Source: Maribellus luteus
GTDB lineage: Bacteria > Bacteroidota > Bacteroidia > Bacteroidales > Prolixibacteraceae
Direction of reading: 5' to 3'
Length of the DNA stretch: 64,000 nt
Assembly: GCF_003576475.1 (NCBI RefSeq)
Contig: NZ_QWGR01000001.1
Coordinates: 186,001-250,000, forward strand
Position numbers and translations under genes: made by a program. Shown piece after piece: positions 50,150-58,158 of the stretch; position 1 is the stretch's first letter, and each line of letters begins with the position of its first letter. The notes under the pieces are model-generated. The model did no database searches. It saw only the letters and a program-made list of their open reading frames with translations, and had not been told where the DNA came from.

Positions 50150-53100
50150 ATGAAAAAAAATATTCATTTACAAGAGAGAGGATTGTTTTTTTCTCTCTTT
50201 AAAAAAGCGTGGTTGATTATGAAATTAACTGTAATATTTACACTATTCTGTGTCTTTCACGCACTTGCAGGAATTTCACAGGACGTAGTAGAGAGTGTTG
50301 AAATAAACAATGCTCCGCTGGAAGAATTTCTGTCTGCCGTTGAAAAACAAACTTCCGTGAAATTCCTTTATCGTTACGAAAATATTGAAGGGAAACGCGT
50401 CAGCATTAACATAAAGAACGCTTCTGTTGACGAGATTTTAACCAATGTCCTGCCAGAACAAGGCTTAACTTACAGCCATCTGAGAAACAATCTGATTGTG
50501 ATTTCAGCAGATCAGGAAAGGATCATTATTGGAAAAGTCGTTGACAAGGATAACCAGCCCCTGGTTGGAGTGAATGTAATAATTAAAGGAACGCTGCAGG
50601 GAAGTGTGACTAATGTTGATGGAGAATATCAAATCTCTGTTCCAAATGACCAGGCAATTCTTCAGTTCTCCTACATTGGTTTCGAAGTAAAGGAAGTGTT
50701 GATTGGGGAGCAAAATACAATTAACGTAACCTTATACGAGGATTCAAAATCGATAGAAGAAGTTGTTGTTACTGCCTTGGGGATTGAAAAGAAAAAGAAA
50801 ACCCTAACCTATTCAACGCAAGAGGTTGATATGGAAGGGATGACGACTATCAAAGACCTTAGCCTTGGTAATGCATTGGCAGGAAAGGTTGCGGGAGTTT
50901 CAATTACTTCTTCTTCTGGTGCAAGCGGCGTTTCCGGCGACCCACGTATTATCATCCGTGGTGATCGATCAATACAAAATAATAACCAACCTCTTATTGT
51001 AATTGACGGGATACCCCAGGCTTTTGCCGAGAGTATTGCCCCTAATATGCAAGGCCAACCCAGGCCGCCGTTAGATAATTTATCCAGTATTAACGCTGAT
51101 GACATTCAAAGTATGAATGTGCTGAAAGGCCCTGCTGCTTCAGCTTTATATGGTTCAAGTGCGAACAATGGTGTTATCGTGATTACGACAAAAAGAGGAG
51201 TAAAAGGTAAGCCCAGAATTACTGTAAATTCTGTTACCAATTTTGACCTGCCGTATCTATATCCTGAGTTTCAGAATGAGTATGCGCAAGGTGCCGGCGG
51301 AATTTATCAGGCCACAGCTGCCAATACAAGTTGGGGCCCAAAAATGACAGGGCAAAGTGTTCAAAACTGGAAAGGGGAAACCGTAGCGTTAACCCCTCAG
51401 CCTGATAATGTTAAAGATCTTTTTTCAGTAGGGTATAACCTTACAAATAGTTTTTCATACAGTGCCGGTTCCGAAAAGTCTTCTTCGTATTTTTCATACA
51501 GCAATACTACGGCGAGGGGAGTATTGGAAGACAATAAAATGGTAAGACACAATTTAAATTTACGACTTACTGCAGAGTTATTGGAAAACCTGAACCTGGA
51601 TTTTAAAATTACCCACTTCCGCCAAACAGTAAAAGATCAACCTACTTCAGGAGATAATCTTTTTAGTCCTATGTGGCAATTGGTTAAAATGCCCCGAAGT
51701 ATGAGGACTGCCGACATTGAAAATGGCTCATATTTAAACGACAAGGGAGAACTTACTCAAAATACCTGGGCACCGGAATCAACAGATAATATTAATCCGT
51801 ATTGGGCGATGGAAGGTTTTGAACTGCCTAGTACGCTTAACAGAGTAAATAGTTTTTTGAGTTTGCGCTACAATTTTTCCGAGAATTTGTTTTTACAAGT
51901 TCGTGGTGGAATGAATATATCTAATTCAGACAACGAAGAAAGAACATATTGGGGGACGCCGTATATTTATTCAGGCTTCGGAAATTATAAAACTTCATTT
52001 GATAAAATTCAGAACCTGAATAGTGATATTTTATTGGCATTTGATAAAGAGCTTAATAAAGATTTCCGGGTTGGATTTAATCTGGGGGCAGAGGTTAAAG
52101 ATATGCAACGAAGAGGTCAGTGGGCAGAAGCAAGAGGCCTCTCGATGATGAATAAGTTTGCTTTGAACTTTGCAAAAAATGTCATTACCGAGGATCTTGA
52201 AACACGGATTCAAAAACAATCTGTTTACGGGATGGGACAGTTCAGTTTCCGAAATTATTTGTTTCTGGATGTAACGGCACGAAAAGACTGGAGTTCAACT
52301 TTGCCGGAACCTCATGATTATTTTTACCCGTCAGTTGGGCTGTCGGGGATTATTAGTGACATGGTTAAATTACCCGATGCAATTACGTTTGTTAAGTTAC
52401 GTGGCTCATATGCTGAAGTAGGTAATGATGCCGGATTTGCCAGTATATTCCAGGCATATAACAGTGATTCCAGTGGTCCGTTAGGAATGATTACTCCACA
52501 AAGCACTAAGGTTGCTGAACAACTTATTCCGGAAAAGACCAAATCGTGGGAAGCCGGGGCCGACCTGAAATTTTTTGATAACAGGTTAGGAGTCGACCTT
52601 ACCTGGTATAAATCGAATACTTATAACCAGTTAGTGCGGATTACCAATCCTCCGACATCAGGCTATAGTTCAGCATGGTTAAATTGTGGAAATATTCAAA
52701 ATACAGGAGTTGAAATTATGCTTTATGTTACACCCGTTAAAACACACAATTTTAACTGGGATGTAAGCCTTAATTTTGCTCGGAATAAGAATGAGGTGGT
52801 TGAACTTACCGAATTTATGGACCGGTATGAAGTTGAATCACCCAATTTGTCAATGGGCGAAACATGGATTATCGAAGGTAGGCCATTTGGCGAAATATTT
52901 ACTTATGGTTTTGAGCGCAACGGCGATGGAAAAGTTATTGTTGGATCCAACGGTATTCCTCTTATCGATCATGGAAAAGCTGACGTTTATTTAGGAAACT
53001 TCAATTACGATTGGAGAAGTGGGCTTATTAATAGTTTTAATTATAAAAATTGGCACATGTCATTTTTAATTGATTTGAACTATGGTGGAGTAAGACAGTC

Positions 53101-53527
53101 AGCTACCGAGGCGATGATGCTAAGTGCAGGCACAAGTAAAGCCTCTCTGGTTGGGCGAGAAGACGGAATTATTGTTGATGGAGTAAAAGAGGACGGGAGT
53201 GTGAATGATATCCGTATCAGTGCCGAAGACTATTACAAATCTGTCGGAGGAAGGATTAATAGTGGTACTGGCGAATTGTTTAGCCATGATGCTACCAATT
53301 CCCGCTTACGTGAATTTTCTTTAGGGTATAATTTCCCCATAAGAAATTCTGTTGTAAAATCATTAAAAGTATCGGCCGTTGGACGAAACCTGTTTTATAT
53401 CTATAATGGCTGCGACTGGTTTGACCCGGATGTTTCTTATGACGTAGGTACAAACGGACAAGGGTCAGAAAGCGCTTTCTTGCCGGGAACAAGAACGCTT
53501 GGATTTAATGTTAAATTCACCTTGTAA
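50150..53527 (+). CDS. SusC/RagA-family TonB-dependent transducer with STN domain (PUL 3)
   Basis: A 1125-residue SusC protein with a signal anchor, STN domain (about residues 45-112: VEINNAPLEEFLSAVEKQTS), carboxypeptidase-regulatory-like domain (IIGKVVDKDNQPLVGVNVII) and TonB-dependent plug (EEVVVTALGIEKKKKTLTYS, VLKGPAASALYGSSANNG). The barrel ends TLGFNVKFTL. The plug signature LGIEKKKKTLTYS and the GPAASALYGSSA motif place it in a different SusC subgroup from the other two receptors in this window. Its stop codon overlaps the first ATG of the following SusD frame by one base. It should import and sense the PUL 3 glycan. Confidence 0.94.
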   Translation: MKKNIHLQERGLFFSLFKKAWLIMKLTVIFTLFCVFHALAGISQDVVESVEINNAPLEEFLSAVEKQTSVKFLYRYENIEGKRVSINIKNASVDEILTNVLPEQGLTYSHLRNNLIVISADQERIIIGKVVDKDNQPLVGVNVIIKGTLQGSVTNVDGEYQISVPNDQAILQFSYIGFEVKEVLIGEQNTINVTLYEDSKSIEEVVVTALGIEKKKKTLTYSTQEVDMEGMTTIKDLSLGNALAGKVAGVSITSSSGASGVSGDPRIIIRGDRSIQNNNQPLIVIDGIPQAFAESIAPNMQGQPRPPLDNLSSINADDIQSMNVLKGPAASALYGSSANNGVIVITTKRGVKGKPRITVNSVTNFDLPYLYPEFQNEYAQGAGGIYQATAANTSWGPKMTGQSVQNWKGETVALTPQPDNVKDLFSVGYNLTNSFSYSAGSEKSSSYFSYSNTTARGVLEDNKMVRHNLNLRLTAELLENLNLDFKITHFRQTVKDQPTSGDNLFSPMWQLVKMPRSMRTADIENGSYLNDKGELTQNTWAPESTDNINPYWAMEGFELPSTLNRVNSFLSLRYNFSENLFLQVRGGMNISNSDNEERTYWGTPYIYSGFGNYKTSFDKIQNLNSDILLAFDKELNKDFRVGFNLGAEVKDMQRRGQWAEARGLSMMNKFALNFAKNVITEDLETRIQKQSVYGMGQFSFRNYLFLDVTARKDWSSTLPEPHDYFYPSVGLSGIISDMVKLPDAITFVKLRGSYAEVGNDAGFASIFQAYNSDSSGPLGMITPQSTKVAEQLIPEKTKSWEAGADLKFFDNRLGVDLTWYKSNTYNQLVRITNPPTSGYSSAWLNCGNIQNTGVEIMLYVTPVKTHNFNWDVSLNFARNKNEVVELTEFMDRYEVESPNLSMGETWIIEGRPFGEIFTYGFERNGDGKVIVGSNGIPLIDHGKADVYLGNFNYDWRSGLINSFNYKNWHMSFLIDLNYGGVRQSATEAMMLSAGTSKASLVGREDGIIVDGVKEDGSVNDIRISAEDYYKSVGGRINSGTGELFSHDATNSRLREFSLGYNFPIRNSVVKSLKVSAVGRNLFYIYNGCDWFDPDVSYDVGTNGQGSESAFLPGTRTLGFNVKFTL

Positions 53528-53550
53528 TGATTAACTTAAAACTTAAGGAC

Positions 53551-55182
53551 ATGAAAAATATACATCAGATAAAAAAATATGGATACGTGATAATTGCAGG
53601 TATTCTCTTGGGAGTAACCATGTTATATTCTTGTACCGATAATTTCGCTGAATACAATACCGACAAAACAGAGGTGATGCAGATAGGGCCGGAACAGTTG
53701 CCTTCCCTTTTTTCAAAAACTCAGTATGAAGGAAGCAATTGGCTTACAACCGATAACTATGTCCGTATGTCAGCGGCGGCTGCAATACATTTATGTGGCT
53801 ATATGGCTGTACCATCTTCATATGGTGGACACAATGAACTAAGGAAAGGCTGGTGTGATGCTGGTTTTGAAAAGATGTATTCCCAGGGGCTTCCTCCACT
53901 CTTCTCAATCCTGAATATGACAAAGGATGATGAAAGTTATCAGGCAGAATATGGGCTTGCTTTAATCTGGAAGGTATTTCTTATGCACCAATTAACTGAC
54001 ATTTGGGGACCAATTCCTTATACAAAGGCTTGCTCAGGAGAAAAAACAATTCCATACGAGAGCCAAAAGGATGTTTATTACCTGATGTTCGAGGATTTAA
54101 AAACAGCTGTCAATATACTGAAATCACATCAGGGGGAAAATGCATTTGGCGCTGGTGACCTGATTTTTGAGGGGGATGTTTCGAAATGGACAAAACTTGC
54201 CAATACCATGCGTTTACGTTTAGCAATGCGAATTTCAAATATTGATCCTCAAAAAGCCAAACAGGAAGCAGAGGCTGCAGCAGCCGAAGCCACAATGGAC
54301 TCGAACGACGACGACGCATTTATGAATGTTGTGGGGCTAAATAGAGGCAATGGAATCTGTCGTGTGCTCCCCTGGTATGCATTGGTAATGAGTTCAAGTA
54401 TGGAAAGCGTTCTTAAAGGGTATGCTGATCCGCGTATGGAGAAATTTTTCTCTCCGGTTAAAGACGATCCTGTTTTTTCAATGGCGGGATATCCGGAAGA
54501 ATTGAAAGCCAATACAGGAGGTTTTCATGGAATGGCCAACGGCTATGCAAATGAAAGTGAAATAAATTTTTTCAAATCCTACTCAAATTTTGGAACCTAT
54601 TTTGAAAACGATAACCATGAAGTTCCTATTAATATTATGCATTCGGCTGAAACTTATTTCCTGAAAGCAGAAGGAGCATGGCGAGGATGGAACATGGGAG
54701 GTACTGCTCAGTCGTTTTACGAGAAAGGTATTGAAGTTTCCGTTAAGCAATGGAGGGGAACTGGAATCTCGCAGGATTCTATTCAGAATCTTGTAAACAG
54801 TATGAATACGCCTGTTGCCCCCAATAATTTTGGGTATTACGACCCCGCAATGACGGATATCCCGGTTAAATTCTCAGCTGATCAGGATAAACAATACGAG
54901 CAGATTATTACTCAAAAGTGGTTGGCACTTTTCCCTATCAGCTTTGAAGCCTGGGCTGAATACAGACGGACACGCCTGCCCCAAATATATGCAAAAAAGA
55001 GATCTGCGAATGGAAGAATAGATCTGTCAAAAGGAATGATTCTCACAAGATTTATGTTTGCTGACAGCGAAAAATCAGCTCAATCGGAAGAGGTTGAAAA
55101 AGCAGTTCAGTTATTAGTGAACGGCAATGAAGACTCAGACAATGTTCCATTGTGGTGGGACGTAAACCCGAATGGTAATTAA
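53551..55182 (+). CDS. SusD/RagB-like surface lipoprotein, SusD-like_2 type (PUL 3)
   Basis: A lipoprotein of 543 residues from the ATG at 53551, which has AAGGA just before it; an ATG eight codons upstream overlaps the susC stop. The lipobox is MLYSC, with Cys28 counted from 53551. The protein is of the RagB/SusD-like_2 group rather than the classical SusD group. Visible segments are GLALIWKVFLMHQLTDIWGPIPY, a conserved feature of this group, and KWTKLANTMRLRLAMRIS. A C-terminal LFPISFEAWAEYRRTRLP completes the pattern. It forms the lid of the preceding SusC and binds the PUL 3 substrate at the surface. Confidence 0.92.
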   Translation: MKNIHQIKKYGYVIIAGILLGVTMLYSCTDNFAEYNTDKTEVMQIGPEQLPSLFSKTQYEGSNWLTTDNYVRMSAAAAIHLCGYMAVPSSYGGHNELRKGWCDAGFEKMYSQGLPPLFSILNMTKDDESYQAEYGLALIWKVFLMHQLTDIWGPIPYTKACSGEKTIPYESQKDVYYLMFEDLKTAVNILKSHQGENAFGAGDLIFEGDVSKWTKLANTMRLRLAMRISNIDPQKAKQEAEAAAAEATMDSNDDDAFMNVVGLNRGNGICRVLPWYALVMSSSMESVLKGYADPRMEKFFSPVKDDPVFSMAGYPEELKANTGGFHGMANGYANESEINFFKSYSNFGTYFENDNHEVPINIMHSAETYFLKAEGAWRGWNMGGTAQSFYEKGIEVSVKQWRGTGISQDSIQNLVNSMNTPVAPNNFGYYDPAMTDIPVKFSADQDKQYEQIITQKWLALFPISFEAWAEYRRTRLPQIYAKKRSANGRIDLSKGMILTRFMFADSEKSAQSEEVEKAVQLLVNGNEDSDNVPLWWDVNPNGN

Positions 55183-55199
55183 GAATATATAGTTCAAAG

Positions 55200-55240
55200 G
55201 ATTAAGTTGGGATGAAAGTCTATTTCATCTCAGCTTAATC
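55200..55240 (+). terminator. hairpin after PUL 3 susD
   Basis: GATTAAG...GATGAAA (55200-55217) pairs with TTTCATC...CTTAATC (55223-55240) over 18 positions, two of them G-U, with a five-base loop. The downstream TTATCTATTG is only weakly T-rich, so partial termination or transcript protection between susCD and the enzyme genes is more likely than a full stop. Confidence 0.55.
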
Positions 55241-55363
55241 TTATCTATTGGAAGTCATATTCCGTTAGTTTTTAGTTTGTTATTGTTTCTGTGGCAGAAA
55301 TGATATAGTTCAGTATTGTCTTGATGCCAGAGAGTGAGTTAATGAATTAAATCAATTAAACAA

Positions 55364-56143
55364 ATGAGCATAACGAAGGATAATGTTTCTCGCCGTAATG
55401 TGCTGAAGATCGCGGTTCCGACAGCAATTGGCTCTTTGCTGGGAGTTCCGGTGCTTAGTTCAGCAAATCAACAAAACAAAACAGAACCGCGCCAAAAGCT
55501 GAAAATCATCGTATTTGGTGCGCATCCCGACGACCCGGAAACAGGATGTGGAGGCACCATGGCACTTCTGGCAAACGAAGGTCACGAGGTGATTTCTGCA
55601 TATTTAACAAGAGGAGAGGCTGGGATAAAAGGAGTAGCGTATGATGAAGCAGCAAAAATAAGGACAGCAGAGGCGTTGGAAGCATGTGAAATTTTGAATG
55701 CTAAACCAAGATTTCTGGGACAGATAGATGGAAATTGTGAGGTTACAAAAGAACATTACAAAGCTATATCTGACTTTTTTGAGGAAGAAAAACCGGATAT
55801 TGTTTTTAATCACTGGCCAATCGACCGACACCGCGACCACAGGGCTTGTTCAATTCTGGTTTATGATGCCTGGTACAATCTTGGCCAAAAATCGGTCATG
55901 TATTATTACGAGGTGATGTCGGGACGACAGTCGCAAAATTTTAAACCGACTGATTATGTCGATATTACTCCGGTTATCGATCAAAAGCATAAAGCTTGTT
56001 ACGAGCACAAAAGTCAAGAACCAGAAAAATGGTATCAGGAATCTCACGGGCAAATGGAAATTTTTAGGGGACTGGAATATCGTACACAATATGCTGAAGC
56101 CTTTGTCAGACATGTTCAAAGTCCAAGTAGTCTTATTATCTAG
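55364..56143 (+). CDS. Tat-type PIG-L family deacetylase
   Basis: A 259-residue PIG-L/LmbE-family protein. The N-terminus has a twin-arginine motif (SRRNVLK) and a hydrophobic stretch, so export by Tat is likely. Metal-binding and catalytic motifs are GAHPDDPETGCGGT (His54, Asp56, Asp57) and DRHRDHRA around residue 155. Members remove N-acetyl groups from GlcNAc-containing glycans or small conjugates, often with zinc. It is the first enzyme gene after PUL 3 susD, 180 bases downstream. It suggests that the PUL 3 substrate carries N-acetylated amino sugar. Confidence 0.88.
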   Translation: MSITKDNVSRRNVLKIAVPTAIGSLLGVPVLSSANQQNKTEPRQKLKIIVFGAHPDDPETGCGGTMALLANEGHEVISAYLTRGEAGIKGVAYDEAAKIRTAEALEACEILNAKPRFLGQIDGNCEVTKEHYKAISDFFEEEKPDIVFNHWPIDRHRDHRACSILVYDAWYNLGQKSVMYYYEVMSGRQSQNFKPTDYVDITPVIDQKHKACYEHKSQEPEKWYQESHGQMEIFRGLEYRTQYAEAFVRHVQSPSSLII

Positions 56144-56150
56144 GGTGTTA

Positions 56151-56185
56151 AAATATGTGTTGATCGTTTTTTGATCGTCATATTT
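56151..56185. promoter_or_regulatory. operator-like repeats between PIG-L and phosphatase genes
   Basis: AAATATG (56151-56157) and CATATTT (56179-56185) form an inverted repeat around two identical eight-base direct repeats TTGATCGT (56160-56167, 56171-56178). The 11-base spacing of the repeats is one helical turn, as expected for protein binding on one face of the DNA. The site lies about 85 bases before the phosphatase ATG. Confidence 0.4.
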
Positions 56186-56267
56186 AATAGAAAACCGAGA
56201 GTGAAATCCATCCGGTATTATTTCTAAAACTGAATAATGTATTTCTACCTGAGTTAAAAATTATGAT

Positions 56268-58148
56268 ATGAAGAAATTAATTTATGTAAAGCTGTTCCTT
56301 GGTATTTGTTGCTTGTTGGGCAATCCTGTTTTTGGACAACAAAAACAAGCGTTTGAATTTGTTGTAGAGCCTTATTTGATCGATCTGAACAGCAATTCTT
56401 TTCAGGTTATGTGGGAAACATCTGAGGCTGCCCGGGGGGAGGTATATTTTGCAAAAAGTACTTATGATATTTTAAGTCCGGAATTTAAAGTGATTAGCAG
56501 CGACAGATCACACAAAGTATTGCATCATCATACAATAACAGGTTTAAATGCCAATGATCTTTATTTCTACCAGGTGGTAAATGTTAATCAGAGCGGAGAT
56601 ACCATAAAAGGTCCGGTAACTCAGGTCACCACTTCAGACTACAATCAGTCACCTGTATCATTTTCGGTAGTTGGCGACACGCAGGGAAATCCTGTTGTTT
56701 GGGGTAAAATTGTTGGGCTAATGGAGCAGGAACGACCACAGTTTATTGTTCATGTTGGCGATTTGGTTCAGTACGGTCCAAACAAAGATGACTGGACAGA
56801 TGAGTTCTTTAATCCGGCAACCAAATTGCTCCGTTACACTCCTTTGTATCCGGCAGCCGGAAACCACGAAATGAATGATGAGAAACTCTATCAGTATTTC
56901 AATTTACCTGAAGACGACGCTTTCTATACGATTAAAAAAGGCGATGTAAGGCTGTTTTTTGTTGATACAAATAAAGATATTCTTCCCGGATCGGCACAGT
57001 ACCGAAAACTTGAAAATTTACTGGCAATAACAGACGAGCCCTGGAAAATTGTTGTGCACCATCATCCTTTGTTTACTTCCGATAAATACTCGTACCGGAG
57101 CTCGCTAAGGGCAACACCAACGAAAGGCGATCCCAACCTTTTTCATTTAAATAATTTATATGAAACCTATGGCGTGGATCTTACGCTTAGCGGCCATGTG
57201 CATAACTACGAAAGAACCTGGCCAATTTTTAAAAACCATGTTGATCTGGAAAACGGAGTGACTCATATTGTTACCGGGGGAGGTGGCGGAAGTTTCAGGA
57301 ATACTCCAAACGACATAAACTGGTTTTCTGTGGAAGCTAAAAACGTATATCACTTTTTGAATGTCCGGATACAGGGGAGAAAGTTATTTGTAGAAGCCAT
57401 TGATACTACCGGTAAGGTATTTGACTTTTGGGAGAAAGAAAAAGTGGCAGAAAAGACTAATCTGTTATCTCCATTGATTAGCTCAACCAATAAATATTTT
57501 ATCGATTCTACGACCGTGACCATTGAGAATATTAATGAAGGGGGACTTATTAGTTTTCGATTGAACGAAGGGTTATACCAATCGGTAGTAACGAAGAAAA
57601 AATCAGTGAATGTTGATAACACAACCACTATTTCGGCTATGGTGAATGGAGTAAACAATGGAAGTAGAGAAGCTGTAAAAACAGTAGTTAAACTTCCGGA
57701 AATGCCTAAACAAAAATCGGCAAAGAAAGAAGTTCGGGCAGATTATTATGAAGGATATTTTACTGAACTGCCGGATTTTGATGCATTGAACCCAACCAAT
57801 TCTTTTTCGCTGGATTCGTTAACGCTAACGGGTGTTGTACCACGTGCAAAAGATCATTTTGCAGTAAGGTTTAAAGGAAGTTTTGAGGTTCCCGAAACTG
57901 ATGTATATCGTTTTTTCCTTGAATCTTATGACGGTAGCCGCTTAATTATTGATGGAAAAGAAATAATAGATAACGATGGAGTTCATTACGAGATAAGCAA
58001 AGAGAATTATGTAGCTCTGGAAAAAGGGATTCATCATTTCGAAGTCCAATATTTCGACTTTACGAGACGGGAAACGTTGAACCTCTTAGTAGGTAAGCAA
58101 GACAATAAAATGGTTGATTTCAATTCACTTATCAAATATCCGAAATAA
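56268..58148 (+). CDS. purple-acid-phosphatase-like metallophosphoesterase with PA14-like C-terminus
   Basis: A 626-residue secreted protein (signal ending GNPVFG). The N-terminal 100 residues are the fibronectin-like domain of purple acid phosphatases (VEPYLIDLNSNSFQVMWET). The catalytic domain has GDTQ, HVGDLVQYG, AAGNHE, VVHHHPLF and SGHVHNYERTWP, giving the dinuclear metal site. The last 150 residues resemble PA14/chitobiase-type binding domains (ADYYEGYFTELPDFD, and FRFFLESYDGSRLIIDGKEI read approximately). It would dephosphorylate a glycan in the periplasm or at the surface. Its place between the deacetylase and rhamnosidase genes fits a phosphorylated, N-acetylated glycan as PUL 3 substrate. 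Confidence 0.88.
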   Translation: MKKLIYVKLFLGICCLLGNPVFGQQKQAFEFVVEPYLIDLNSNSFQVMWETSEAARGEVYFAKSTYDILSPEFKVISSDRSHKVLHHHTITGLNANDLYFYQVVNVNQSGDTIKGPVTQVTTSDYNQSPVSFSVVGDTQGNPVVWGKIVGLMEQERPQFIVHVGDLVQYGPNKDDWTDEFFNPATKLLRYTPLYPAAGNHEMNDEKLYQYFNLPEDDAFYTIKKGDVRLFFVDTNKDILPGSAQYRKLENLLAITDEPWKIVVHHHPLFTSDKYSYRSSLRATPTKGDPNLFHLNNLYETYGVDLTLSGHVHNYERTWPIFKNHVDLENGVTHIVTGGGGGSFRNTPNDINWFSVEAKNVYHFLNVRIQGRKLFVEAIDTTGKVFDFWEKEKVAEKTNLLSPLISSTNKYFIDSTTVTIENINEGGLISFRLNEGLYQSVVTKKKSVNVDNTTTISAMVNGVNNGSREAVKTVVKLPEMPKQKSAKKEVRADYYEGYFTELPDFDALNPTNSFSLDSLTLTGVVPRAKDHFAVRFKGSFEVPETDVYRFFLESYDGSRLIIDGKEIIDNDGVHYEISKENYVALEKGIHHFEVQYFDFTRRETLNLLVGKQDNKMVDFNSLIKYPK

Positions 58149-58158
58149 CACATTTACC

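Noticed and set aside
58114-58158. Upstream start for the second GH78 gene
   Set aside because: It overlaps the previous gene by 35 bases and places non-signal residues before an intact lipoprotein signal peptide; the ATG at 58159 is preferred.
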